Assembly (NCBI GenBank): GCA_934129945.1
Contig: CAKOXC010000001.1
Span: forward strand, 241,016 to 305,015
Direction of reading: 5' to 3'
Length of the DNA: 64,000 bases
From: an uncultured Bacilli bacterium
Lineage (GTDB): Bacteria > Bacillota_I > Bacilli_A > RF39 > UBA660
The notes beneath the pieces were generated by a model that ran no database searches, was not told the DNA's origin, and worked only from the letters and a program-made list of their open reading frames with translations. The position numbers and the translations under genes are program-made. Below, piece after piece: positions 46,815 to 55,944 of the stretch (positions are counted from its first letter, which is position 1; every line of letters starts with the position of its first letter).

Positions 46815-49313
46815 ATGAATAAATTAAGTAAAATATTATTATTTGTTATAACAATTGTGGGAGCATTTTTAGGGATAAATAAAGTAGATGCTCGTACTTA
46901 TGAAGGACAAATAAAAGCAGGACCTTATGTTGGAGGTCCATTTTATGTTATGCATACACGAGGAGAAAGCAAAATGTGGTTTAAAGGACAATTTATTGTT
47001 AGAACTAGCGATGGACATTTTGTTTATTGTGTGCAACCGATGACGAAAATTAATTCAGATGCAACTTATGAGGTAACCACAGAGGATATACAAGCCGTAG
47101 CTAATATACCTTTAGATACATGGAATAAGATTTCAAAAATTGCCTATTATGGATATGGGTATAAAGATGCAACACATGATCATACTGATGATACATATTA
47201 TTTAGCAGCACAAATGCTAATATGGAAATTAGCAGATCCAAATGTTGATAGTTTTTTTACTGATACACTAAAAGGAAATAGAAATGATAGTATTTTAGCA
47301 GGACAAATGAATTCTATAATGGATTTAGTTAATAATCATAATACAACGCCAAATTTTACTAATTTTCCAGATACAATGGTAGTTGGACAAAATATTAATA
47401 TAAATGATTCAAATGGTGTATTAAATAATTATCAAATATCTAATGTAGATAATGGTAGTGCAACGATTAATGGTAATAACCTATCTTTAACAGCAACTAA
47501 TGTTGGACAATTAACAATTACACTTACAAAATCAGGTAATAGATATGGAAGCCCAATAGAACTTTATTATGCTACTAGTTCACAAAATGTAATTAAAAGA
47601 GGAGACATTGATCCTATTAGAATTGTAAAAAAAGTAACTGTATTTGGTGGAGATGTAAAAATTCACAAAACAGACTCTGAAACTAAAAATAATAAAGCTC
47701 AAGGTGAAGCTACATTAAAAGGAGCAATATATGGTATTTATAAAGAAGATGGTACAAAAGTAGGAACTATTACAACAAATGATGATGGTACTACTAAAAG
47801 TGATTATCTACCATCATTGGGAAGATATTATTTATTAGAAGAAAAAGCTTCAAATGGGTATAAATTAGATCCAAATAAATATTACTTTGATGTAACTCTT
47901 GATCAATTACATCCTGAAGTTCAAGTTTTTGAAGATGTAATAAAAAGAACATTTCAATTTATAAAAGTATATGCAGATAATAAGACAGGGATTATGACTC
48001 CTGAAATTGGTGTAAAATTTGGAATATACAACAATAAAAATGAATTAGTTAAAACATTAATAACTGATGCACAAGGCAGTTTTGATATAACATTACCTTA
48101 TGGTAAATATGTTGTAAAACAATTGACTTCAACTAAGGGTTATGAAAAAGCAAAAGATTTTACCATTGAAGTAAAAGAAGATGGTGGAATTGTAAAAAAA
48201 GTAATTGCAAATGCAGAAATAACTGCAAGACTTAAAGTTATAAAAATAGATAAAGATACTGGTGATGTTATAAAAAGATCAGGTATTAAATTCAAAATTA
48301 TTAATGCAAAAACTAAAAAATATGTTAAACAAACAATAACATACCCTAGTGCAAAAACAATTGATGTTTTTGAAACTGATGAAAATGGGATATTAATTAC
48401 TCCATATCCACTGGAAAGTGGAACTTATTTCTTAGAAGAAGTAGATCAAAAAATAGATGGATATTTATGGAATAAAAATTCAGTTGAATTTACAATCGAT
48501 GAAAATTCTAAATTAGTAAATGATGACGAATTTGGAATTTTATATGAAGTTAAATTTGAAAACAAAGCAGTTAAAGGTAGCCTAGAACTAACTAAAACTG
48601 GAGAAAAAGTAGAATTAACTAATAAAGGTTATGTTTATACTGAAATTAATCTTAAGGATGTAAAAATAGGATTATATGCTAATGAGGATATTTATGATTC
48701 TTTAGGTAATTTAAAATATAAGAAAGATACTTTAATAAAAATCTTAATTACAGATGAAAATGGATATGCTAAAGTTGAAAATTTGTTTTTAGGTAAGTAT
48801 TATTTACAAGAGATAGAAACAATAAATAATCATATATTGGACAAGACTAAATATACTTTTGAATTAAAGTATAAAGATCAGTATACAAAAATTATAAACT
48901 ATACAACTTTATTAAAAAATCATCTTCCAAAAGGGACTCTAGAATTTACTAAATCAGATTTTTCAAATGATAAAACATTACCAAATACTTTGATTGAAAT
49001 TTATACTGAAAATGATGAATTAGTATATGTTGGTAGAACTGATTCAAATGGTAAAATTATTATTAATGAACTACCACTTGGTAAATATTACATCATAGAA
49101 AAACAAGCACCTGAAGGTTATAAAATAAATCCTGATAAGATGTGGTTTGAAATATCAGAAGATGGTAAAATTGTTAAAGCAATAATGAAAGATGAAGTTA
49201 TAGAAGTTCCTAACACAGGAGTTAATGATTCTCATATAATTGATATTATTGGTTTAGTATTTATTACTGGTGGTGTTGGATTTATTATTTATGATAAAAA
49301 AAGAAAAAAATAA
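46815..49313 (+). CDS. sortase-anchored thioester adhesin with SpaA/Cna-B repeats
   Basis: An 832-residue surface protein. It has a signal peptide (about 1-27), a thioester domain (about 28-190) with Cys in GHFVYCVQPM and Gln in YYLAAQMLIWKLAD, then a Gly/Asn-rich spacer and four to five SpaA/Cna-B modules (LKGAIYGIYKEDGTKVGTI; VKFGIYNNKNELVKTL; LKDVKIGLYANEDIY; LIEIYTENDELVYVG). It ends in the sorting signal VPNTG, a hydrophobic helix and KKRKK. Thioester domains bind host or partner-cell surfaces covalently. GGAGGAATG SD region. A dedicated sortase overlaps its 3' end. Confidence 0.92.
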   Translation: MNKLSKILLFVITIVGAFLGINKVDARTYEGQIKAGPYVGGPFYVMHTRGESKMWFKGQFIVRTSDGHFVYCVQPMTKINSDATYEVTTEDIQAVANIPLDTWNKISKIAYYGYGYKDATHDHTDDTYYLAAQMLIWKLADPNVDSFFTDTLKGNRNDSILAGQMNSIMDLVNNHNTTPNFTNFPDTMVVGQNININDSNGVLNNYQISNVDNGSATINGNNLSLTATNVGQLTITLTKSGNRYGSPIELYYATSSQNVIKRGDIDPIRIVKKVTVFGGDVKIHKTDSETKNNKAQGEATLKGAIYGIYKEDGTKVGTITTNDDGTTKSDYLPSLGRYYLLEEKASNGYKLDPNKYYFDVTLDQLHPEVQVFEDVIKRTFQFIKVYADNKTGIMTPEIGVKFGIYNNKNELVKTLITDAQGSFDITLPYGKYVVKQLTSTKGYEKAKDFTIEVKEDGGIVKKVIANAEITARLKVIKIDKDTGDVIKRSGIKFKIINAKTKKYVKQTITYPSAKTIDVFETDENGILITPYPLESGTYFLEEVDQKIDGYLWNKNSVEFTIDENSKLVNDDEFGILYEVKFENKAVKGSLELTKTGEKVELTNKGYVYTEINLKDVKIGLYANEDIYDSLGNLKYKKDTLIKILITDENGYAKVENLFLGKYYLQEIETINNHILDKTKYTFELKYKDQYTKIINYTTLLKNHLPKGTLEFTKSDFSNDKTLPNTLIEIYTENDELVYVGRTDSNGKIIINELPLGKYYIIEKQAPEGYKINPDKMWFEISEDGKIVKAIMKDEVIEVPNTGVNDSHIIDIIGLVFITGGVGFIIYDKKRKK

Positions 49314-49935
49314 GAATAAAGATTTCAAGAGTCAAATTTTAGTAATTGGCTCTTTTCTTATTTTAATTGGATTATTTATAATTGGATACCACATCTATTC
49401 AGATTATAATTTAAAAAGAATTGAAAAAGATAATGTACAAGAATTTTTTGAAGAAGAACAAGTTGTTGAAGATATTCCACAGGAAAATAAATTTGTTGAA
49501 GTTGAAAACAAAAACATAAGTAAAACTAATTATAATTATATTGCAGTATTAGAAATTCCTAAGATAAATATTAAAAGAGGTTTATCACAGGAAAAATATT
49601 ATAACAATGTTAATCGTAATGTTGAAATATTAAAAGGATCTGATATGCCTAATATTTCTAAAGGAAACTTCATTCTTGCAGGTCATTCGGGATCAGGCAG
49701 AGTTTCATATTTTAAAAATTTAGATAAATTAGTAATTGGAGATATTTCATATATATACTATGGTGGAATTAAATATACATATAAAGTGACTAATATTTAT
49801 GATATAGAAAAAAATGGTACAGCACTTATTACAAGAGATTTAGACAAAACTACTCTTACTATGATTACTTGTAGGCATAACACTAATAAACAAATTATTG
49901 TTATCTCTGAGTTAATTAATCAAGAAAACTATTAA
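49291..49935 (+). CDS. sortase
   Basis: A 214-residue membrane transpeptidase: a basic N-terminus, one transmembrane helix (about 14-34), a linker, and the sortase fold with catalytic His in FILAGHSGSG and Cys in LTMITCRHNT. The usual Arg 8-10 residues after the Cys is not obvious; the sequence there is NTNKQIIVIS. ATG 49291 lies inside the adhesin's last codons, so expression is coupled. It should attach the adjacent VPNTG adhesin to the wall or polymerise it. Confidence 0.85.
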   Translation: MIKKEKNKNKDFKSQILVIGSFLILIGLFIIGYHIYSDYNLKRIEKDNVQEFFEEEQVVEDIPQENKFVEVENKNISKTNYNYIAVLEIPKINIKRGLSQEKYYNNVNRNVEILKGSDMPNISKGNFILAGHSGSGRVSYFKNLDKLVIGDISYIYYGGIKYTYKVTNIYDIEKNGTALITRDLDKTTLTMITCRHNTNKQIIVISELINQENY

Positions 49936-49947
49936 GGAGGAATTTTA

Positions 49948-51300
49948 ATACAAATATTAGCAGTTAGTCAAGTAGAACAAAAATGGTATTTAGACGTGTT
50001 TAGAAATGCACTTTGGAGTATTGCCAAAGGTATTCTTTGGTTTCTAGATGGATTTTTTGATATAATCAATAAAATTTGGCGTTATAAATTTTTTGATAAT
50101 GATTATGTAAATAAAATATTTGGTGGTGCATTAATTGTTGCCTGTTCATGGTTAATTCTTAAAGTAGTTATAGAACTCGTTATGAATTATATCGTAAAAA
50201 ATGATGGTAGAGGTAGCCCACTTACAATTTATCGTGGGGTCATATTAGCGATAGTTATGATGTTTTTAATTAATCCTTTATTTCAATTTGGTTATGATTT
50301 TTCTACAAAAGCAACTAATGCAGTAATAACCGTATCAGGTATGGATAAATCCAATGGAGCTGAAGGAACCATATCTAAAGCTTTAATTAGAGCTACATCA
50401 TATGATGATGAAATGAAACAAACGGATAAAGAATATTTGATTAATAATTGGAAAAAAATAAAAATCAATTCTACTGAAGGTGGTTTTGCAGGTATTGGTG
50501 ATTGTTATAAATATTCACTTAATTTTATTATGTTAATAATTCTTTCCGTTGTGACAGTCTTTTTACTCTTCTTTGTTGCAATTCAAATGGCAAAACGAGT
50601 GATGGAAATTGCACTGATGAAAATAGTTGGACCTTTTTGTTGTACCAGTTTAACAAATAATCAATCTAAAGCATTTGAAACATGGACTAAAAGTACAATG
50701 GGATATTTTTTAATTACAATTGTTCAATTTATATGTATTGGGTTATTGCTTAACATGTTTGGTTCTGCAATAAAGGATAATGGAACTCTTACAGGTATCT
50801 TTTTAATTATAGGTGCTTTATTGTTTATAATAAGCACACCGACGCTGATTAGTTCATTACTTGGGCAACAATCAGGTATGATGTCAGCATTTGGTGATAT
50901 TCAATCTCTTATGGCAGTAGGTACTGGTATAAATGCAGGATTAGGAATTGCTAAGGCAGGAACTATGTCTGCTCTCGGTATGGGTGCAAATGTCATTAGA
51001 TCTGGTGGTAGTAAAATCGCAGGAGGTATTTCAAATATGTTTAATGGTCGTAGTGGTAATTTAACAAAGGAACAGATGGCTAATGTTAAAGAAAAAATGG
51101 CTCAACATAATAATTATGGTGCCAATCAATTAATAAAAAAATATACAAATGAAAACATGAAAAAGAAACCTAGCACATCATTTAATAATTCAAATCCTTA
51201 TATGAATCCTTTTAGTATGAAATATAATCCTATTAGAAATCAGTATATGAGTAATTCAGGTCTTGAGGCAAATAGTAATTTTGATAGGAAGTGGTATTGA
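49948..51300 (+). CDS. VirB6/TrbL-like conjugation membrane protein
   Basis: A 450-residue polytopic protein with six or more membrane helices (residues about 55-80, 95-115, 200-225, 255-275, 290-310) and a Gly/Asn-rich soluble tail, the plan of VirB6/TrbL-type channel proteins in Gram-positive elements. AAGGAGG is 7 bases before ATA 49948; the next in-frame canonical start (GTG 49996) would leave an 80-base gap and lose QILAVSQVEQKWYLD. Its stop (TGATG) overlaps the PrgI-like gene. Confidence 0.82.
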   Translation: MQILAVSQVEQKWYLDVFRNALWSIAKGILWFLDGFFDIINKIWRYKFFDNDYVNKIFGGALIVACSWLILKVVIELVMNYIVKNDGRGSPLTIYRGVILAIVMMFLINPLFQFGYDFSTKATNAVITVSGMDKSNGAEGTISKALIRATSYDDEMKQTDKEYLINNWKKIKINSTEGGFAGIGDCYKYSLNFIMLIILSVVTVFLLFFVAIQMAKRVMEIALMKIVGPFCCTSLTNNQSKAFETWTKSTMGYFLITIVQFICIGLLLNMFGSAIKDNGTLTGIFLIIGALLFIISTPTLISSLLGQQSGMMSAFGDIQSLMAVGTGINAGLGIAKAGTMSALGMGANVIRSGGSKIAGGISNMFNGRSGNLTKEQMANVKEKMAQHNNYGANQLIKKYTNENMKKKPSTSFNNSNPYMNPFSMKYNPIRNQYMSNSGLEANSNFDRKWY

Positions 51301-51572
51301 TGTATCTAATTCCTAAAAATATAAAAACTAAAAAAGAAATATTTAAAGGATTTGGAATACTTGAATGTATTGCGATTGCGATTTCATTTGGTATTGGTTA
51401 TCTTTTTTCTTTCTTTATTACACAATATAAATTAAAAGTAATCTTTTTTTGTATTCCACCACTATTAATGTTTTTATTATTACTTCCTTTACCAAATGGG
51501 AGTACAGCATTATCTATTTTAAAAAAATTTTTAATATTTAAAAAAAGACAAAGGTGTTATAAAGTAAAATAA
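51300..51572 (+). CDS. PrgI/VirB3-like protein
   Basis: A 90-residue protein with a PrgI-type start (MYLIPKNIKTKKEIFKGFG) and two transmembrane helices, then a basic C-terminus. PrgI proteins partner with VirB4 ATPases in Gram-positive conjugation systems. ATG overlaps the preceding TGA. Confidence 0.82.
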   Translation: MYLIPKNIKTKKEIFKGFGILECIAIAISFGIGYLFSFFITQYKLKVIFFCIPPLLMFLLLLPLPNGSTALSILKKFLIFKKRQRCYKVK

Positions 51573-51611
51573 ATTATTAATTTCAATTTAATTTAATATA
51601 AATTGCATACA

Positions 51612-51640
51612 TTGACATTAATAATTTCATAAGGTATAAT
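51612..51640 (+). promoter_or_regulatory. consensus sigma-A promoter of the ICE lipoprotein
   Basis: TTGACA - 17 nt - TATAAT, a perfect vegetative promoter. Confidence 0.85.
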
Positions 51641-51669
51641 AAACGTGTATTTTATGAAGGAGTGAAAAA

Positions 51670-52272
51670 ATGAGAAAGAGAATATTAAGTGTAATTTTAG
51701 CAGGTATTTTAATTGTTGGATTAACTGGGTGTGGAAATCAAAAAACAACTGATAGTAAAACAAATGATAAAACTAAAAATGAAACAGTTCAGAAATCCAA
51801 AGGGAATTGTGATGTATTTGAATGCATTAAAAAATTAAGTTCTGATACTACATATGAAAAAGTTAATGAAATAATTGGCTTTGAAGGTAAATTGGTTGAT
51901 CAAAGCAAAGAGGGAGCAGTATCAACTTATAAGAAATATGAATGGGAATTAACAGATGATACTTCTATAACTGTAAGATTAGATGAATTTAAAGGAAAGG
52001 TTACTGCTCAAATTTCATCAGAGTTTCCAAATGAAATGATAAAAAATGATAAGGTTGATTTTTCTAAAGTAGATAAATTGAAAGAAAAAATAAATTCTAG
52101 TGATGGTTTAACTTATGAAGAGTTTGTAGAAATTGTAGGTGGTGTTGAAGGTACATTATATAACGTCACTACATTCTCAAATAAATATACTTGGGTTAAC
52201 TCTGAAGGTAAATCTTTAAATGCAACTTTTAATAGTAATGGTAAGTGTACAATATTTAATGGAATAGTATAA
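51670..52272 (+). CDS. ICE-borne lipoprotein, paralogue of the one at 27577
   Basis: A 200-residue lipoprotein (lipobox LTGC, Cys about 21) with the same two tandem SmpA/BLIP-like units. VNEIIGFEG and VGGVEG match VNKLIGFDG and VGGVDG, and KNDKVDFSK is shared verbatim with the chromosomal copy at 27577. A consensus promoter inside the conjugation module suggests constitutive expression as cargo, e.g. for entry exclusion or envelope interaction (inference). Confidence 0.85.
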   Translation: MRKRILSVILAGILIVGLTGCGNQKTTDSKTNDKTKNETVQKSKGNCDVFECIKKLSSDTTYEKVNEIIGFEGKLVDQSKEGAVSTYKKYEWELTDDTSITVRLDEFKGKVTAQISSEFPNEMIKNDKVDFSKVDKLKEKINSSDGLTYEEFVEIVGGVEGTLYNVTTFSNKYTWVNSEGKSLNATFNSNGKCTIFNGIV

Positions 52273-52297
52273 AAGAAATTTATATAATATGATAATT

Positions 52298-52320
52298 AAC
52301 GACTAATATGTCGTTTTTTT
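52298..52320 (+). terminator. terminator of the lipoprotein gene
   Basis: AACGAC - 6 nt - GTCGTT and T's. Confidence 0.85.
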
Positions 52321-52332
52321 GTTGGAGGTAAA

Positions 52333-52452
52333 ATGTTAGAAAAGATTTTAGGAATAGTATTTTTACTATTCTTTTTTTTATTTGCAGTATGCTCGTGTAT
52401 AGTATCAGGTGAATGTTCACGAGAAGAAGAAAAATGGAGGGATAAAAAATGA
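52333..52452 (+). CDS. 39-codon hydrophobic small ORF
   Basis: MLEKILGIVFLLFFFLFAVCSC... followed by a charged tail EEEKWRDKK; one membrane helix. GGAGG is 4 bases before ATG. Its TGA overlaps the next ATG (ATGA). A perfect terminator hairpin lies within its codons. Confidence 0.6.
   Translation: MLEKILGIVFLLFFFLFAVCSCIVSGECSREEEKWRDKK
52352..52379 (+). terminator. intragenic terminator hairpin
   Basis: GAATAGTA - TTTT - TACTATTC plus eight T's inside the 39-codon ORF. Ribosomes translating the ORF could prevent its folding. Confidence 0.65.
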
Positions 52453-52979
52453 GTATTTTGCAAGAATATGAGGAAATCAGAAAAGATATGGGAGCAACTC
52501 GTTATGATGCAATTGGTGATTATCTTAATGAAGTAAATAAAAATCTAGATTCAGAATTATTTTTGTCTGATGTATTATATAAGGAAAAAGAATATAAGAA
52601 ATTTGAATCTTGGTTTAATAAACAAATAAGTCCTTTTAAAATAATCAGTTTTAAAGATGAGAATTTTTCAGTTTTATTAGATCAAAGTGATTATTGTTAT
52701 GACTGGGTTAATGAAATTAAGAGTAATATACCTTATGGAGATGGTCATTGCTATAACGATGCCTTTTTTGAGTATTTAGAAAAATCATCAAGTTCACTAA
52801 ATAATAAGTTAAATTATGATTCAGAAAATGGTATGTTTTGTGTTTATACCAATGATATAAGAATTGCAGATGAGGTTGCTTATAAGTTATCAAATTTATA
52901 TAAAGATGAAAATAAAATGATTGAGTTAATTAAAGAAACTAAAGAAAAATATGGATATATATTTGATGTTCATATATAA
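52449..52979 (+). CDS. ICE protein, unknown
   Basis: A 176-residue acidic soluble protein (MSILQEYEEIRKDMGATRYDAIGDYLNE..., later SNIPYGDGHCYNDAFFEYLEKSS). No family recognised. ATGGAGGG gives the SD and ATG overlaps the previous stop. It precedes the MobC-like/VirB4 genes and might serve as an anti-restriction or relaxosome factor; this is speculation. Confidence 0.65.
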   Translation: MSILQEYEEIRKDMGATRYDAIGDYLNEVNKNLDSELFLSDVLYKEKEYKKFESWFNKQISPFKIISFKDENFSVLLDQSDYCYDWVNEIKSNIPYGDGHCYNDAFFEYLEKSSSSLNNKLNYDSENGMFCVYTNDIRIADEVAYKLSNLYKDENKMIELIKETKEKYGYIFDVHI

Positions 52980-52991
52980 GGAGGATAAATT

Positions 52992-53348
52992 ATAGATAAA
53001 AGAAAAAAATTAAAATATAATAATACACTATGGTTTGTTAATGTTTCGACTTATGAAAGTAAAAGGATGAAATTAACAATCTCAAATAAAAATCAAGAGA
53101 TTGAAGTGACGGCAGATTTAAGTGATGCTTATTTAGATAAAGGTCATGTTTTTTTAGATCCTGATGTAAAAGATAACGGAATTTTAAAAGCCTTGAAAAA
53201 ATCAAGAATATTAAAACAAATTGATGGAACTCTATGTTATGATTATAAATTAATTCCTGTTGCTTTACTTAATAATGGTATACTTCGTTCTTATGATTAT
53301 TCAGGTGTATTAGAGCATTTAGAAACTATTTCTTATAAGGAGGATTGA
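52992..53348 (+). CDS. ICE protein, unknown (ATA start)
   Basis: A 118-residue protein. AAGGAGG, 7-base gap, ATA GAT AAA AGA AAA AAA... continues without stop into MKLTISNKNQEIEVTADLSDAYLDKG. No ATG/GTG/TTG is in frame before ATG 53067, which is too far from the SD. No family recognised. Confidence 0.65.
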   Translation: MDKRKKLKYNNTLWFVNVSTYESKRMKLTISNKNQEIEVTADLSDAYLDKGHVFLDPDVKDNGILKALKKSRILKQIDGTLCYDYKLIPVALLNNGILRSYDYSGVLEHLETISYKED

Positions 53349-53351
53349 AAT

Positions 53352-53591
53352 ATAAATAATAGATTGAAACTATATAACACTCATTTAACGTTAAGACTAA
53401 ATAAAAAAGAAAAACAAGTTTTAAAAAGAAATGCTTATAAAAATAAAATGACAATGTCTAATTATATCAGATTATTAATTAATATGGATAATAGATTAAA
53501 TGAGATAAGAAAGAATAATATTAAAAATAATATATATTCAGAGGAAATAACAAAAATAATGTTAAATATAGGGAGGGATTTAACTGATTAA
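53352..53591 (+). CDS. MobC/ribbon-helix-helix-like protein (ATA start)
   Basis: A 79-residue basic protein. LTLRLNKKEKQVLKRNAYKNKMTMSNYIRLLI has the strand-helix-helix pattern of relaxosome accessory proteins (MobC-like). AAGGAGG is followed after 8 bases by ATA AAT AAT AGA; the in-frame TTG 53364 is 20 bases away. The end overlaps the VirB4 start by 8 bases. Confidence 0.65.
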   Translation: MNNRLKLYNTHLTLRLNKKEKQVLKRNAYKNKMTMSNYIRLLINMDNRLNEIRKNNIKNNIYSEEITKIMLNIGRDLTD

Positions 53592-55944
53592 TAAGAAAAG
53601 TAAACTTCCCAAAAATATATCAGATTTTATTCCATTTCAAGATGTTTGGAATAACCTAGTTTATTTGGATAATAATAGAATTGTTGGTGGAATCAAAATC
53701 GGATCTATCAATTTACATTTATTATTTGATGAAGAACAAAAAATCAAAGTTGCAGAACTTAAAAAGGTTTTAAATTCAATTGACTACCCTGTTAAAATTT
53801 TTAGTGTAGATAAACCTATTAATCTTGATGATAATTTAAACTTACTAGGTTCTAAAATTAAATCTGAAACTAATAAAAGCAAAATAAAATTACTAGAGGA
53901 AGATTATAATTTTGTCCAAGATTTAAATAATAAAAAATGGGTTGTAAATCGAGAATTTTATTTAATTATGGAAGAAGATGCAACAAATGAGCAATTAATT
54001 AACCAGAAGCTAAATGATTTAATTCAGGAATTTATTTCTATTGGATTATATAGTGAAAGAGTTTCTAGTGAAGAGTGGCGAGATTTATTATATATTATTT
54101 TAAATCCTGTTACATCGCTCGACATTTTCAAAAAAGATGCTACAGGTATAACTCGCTCATTTAAAGAGAAAATCGCCCCAAACGGCTTAAAAATCAATGA
54201 AAAGGATATAATTCTAGGTGATGCTTATGTAAGTGTTGTTACACTTCGAACATACCCATCTATTGTTGGTGTTGCATGGTTAGGTGCAGTTGCTAACGTT
54301 AACCATACTCGTATGGTTATGACAATCTCTCCTATGGATGCATTTGATATAAGCAATACTTTGAAAAAAAGTATGTCAGAAGTAAAATCAAAATTAATGA
54401 ACACAAATAATTATAATGATGAGGTTGTATTAAATAACCAGTTAGACGATTATGTTCAATTAGTGAATAGAATTGATCGTGAACATGAAAAGTTTTCATT
54501 GTTGACGGTCAATTTTTTATGCTATGGTGATTCGAAGGAAAATATGGAAAGAGCAAAAAAAGAATTAAAAACTACTCTTTCTGCTTATGGTATGGGTGGC
54601 ACTGATTTAATGTTTGAGCAAGAACGATCATTAAAAATGTGTTTACCTACATTGTATAGAGATTTAGAAAAAGAATTCGGACTTCCAATTCCTATGATGA
54701 CTACTGCCTCATCTTTCCCTTTTATCTTTCAAACGTTGCAAGATGATGGCGATGCTATGATGATTGGAACTGATTCTCTTGGCAGTCTTTTATTCTTTGA
54801 CTTATGGAAAAGAACTAGTAAAAGAAATAATTCAAATGCAGTAATTATTGGTAAATCAGGTTCTGGTAAGTCTACTTTAATAAAAAAACTTATTCGAGGT
54901 AATTGGTGTCGTGGATCTAAAGTAATTGTTATAGATCCTGAACGAGAGTATAAGGATTTATGTGAAAATATTAATGGTACATGGATTGATTGTGGAACAG
55001 GTTCACATGGAATAATTAATCCACTTGAAGTTAGAAAAGGTGCTGATGACTCTGATGAAGATAAAAAGAATTTTAATAATGATTTATCAAGACATTTTCA
55101 AACGTTTAGAACTTTTATAAAGTATTATCTACAGGATCTAACTGCTTATGAGTTAACCAAAATTGAAGAAATACTTATAGAAGTATATAAAGATAAAAAT
55201 ATTGATTTTGATACTGACTTATCAAAATTATCAAGTGATGACTACCCTATAATGCAAGATTTATATAATAAGGTAGTTGAGACATTAAAACAAGCGAAAG
55301 CAAATAAAGAGGCACGAAATGTTATTGAGTCGTTAGAAAAAATTTCTTCAATGTTAAAAAAATCTACAATTGGAGCAGATGCAAGGATCTTTAATGGTCA
55401 TTCAAGTATTAATGTGGATAATTCATCCGACTTTATTGTTTTGGATATTCATAGCCTTGTTGATTCCGATGAAACAATATTAAGAACTCAGTTCTTCAAT
55501 ATATTATCTTGGTGTTGGAACGAAATAAGTCGTGATAGAAATGAACAAGTAATTCTTGTATGCGATGAAGCACATTTACTTATTGATCCTAACAATAAAG
55601 ATGGTATAGATTTTTTAAAAAGGACAGCAAAAAGAATAAGAAAATATAACGGTTCATTATGGATTATTAGTCAAAACTTAATAGATTTTACTTCACAAGG
55701 CATTGAAAGATTTGGACAAGTTATTATAGATAATAGTTCTTATATTTTGGTCATGGCACAAGGACAAAAAGAAATTGAAGCAGTTCAAAAAATGATGAAT
55801 TTATCAGAATCTGAAATACAATTCCTTACAACTGCTTCTCGTGGTCAGGGATTATTTGTTATAAGTCAAGATACTCGTTTACCAATTCAAATTCATTTAC
55901 GAGAAGAAGAAAAGGAGTTGTTTGGTAATGCTGGTGGTCGTTAA
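53584..55944 (+). CDS. VirB4-family conjugation ATPase (TraE/PrgJ-like)
   Basis: A 786-residue ATPase that powers the type IV secretion channel. Walker A IIGKSGSGKSTLIKKL (about residue 420), VIVIDPEREYKDLCE, Walker B VILVCDEAHLLID, and the C-terminal LWIISQNLIDF with Arg/Gln motif. The N-terminal domain contacts VirB3/PrgI. GGAGG is 7 bases before CTG 53584, directly after an in-frame stop; the first canonical start is TTG 53665, which would delete PKNISDFIPFQDVW typical of the family N-terminus. Confidence 0.94.
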   Translation: MINKKSKLPKNISDFIPFQDVWNNLVYLDNNRIVGGIKIGSINLHLLFDEEQKIKVAELKKVLNSIDYPVKIFSVDKPINLDDNLNLLGSKIKSETNKSKIKLLEEDYNFVQDLNNKKWVVNREFYLIMEEDATNEQLINQKLNDLIQEFISIGLYSERVSSEEWRDLLYIILNPVTSLDIFKKDATGITRSFKEKIAPNGLKINEKDIILGDAYVSVVTLRTYPSIVGVAWLGAVANVNHTRMVMTISPMDAFDISNTLKKSMSEVKSKLMNTNNYNDEVVLNNQLDDYVQLVNRIDREHEKFSLLTVNFLCYGDSKENMERAKKELKTTLSAYGMGGTDLMFEQERSLKMCLPTLYRDLEKEFGLPIPMMTTASSFPFIFQTLQDDGDAMMIGTDSLGSLLFFDLWKRTSKRNNSNAVIIGKSGSGKSTLIKKLIRGNWCRGSKVIVIDPEREYKDLCENINGTWIDCGTGSHGIINPLEVRKGADDSDEDKKNFNNDLSRHFQTFRTFIKYYLQDLTAYELTKIEEILIEVYKDKNIDFDTDLSKLSSDDYPIMQDLYNKVVETLKQAKANKEARNVIESLEKISSMLKKSTIGADARIFNGHSSINVDNSSDFIVLDIHSLVDSDETILRTQFFNILSWCWNEISRDRNEQVILVCDEAHLLIDPNNKDGIDFLKRTAKRIRKYNGSLWIISQNLIDFTSQGIERFGQVIIDNSSYILVMAQGQKEIEAVQKMMNLSESEIQFLTTASRGQGLFVISQDTRLPIQIHLREEEKELFGNAGGR

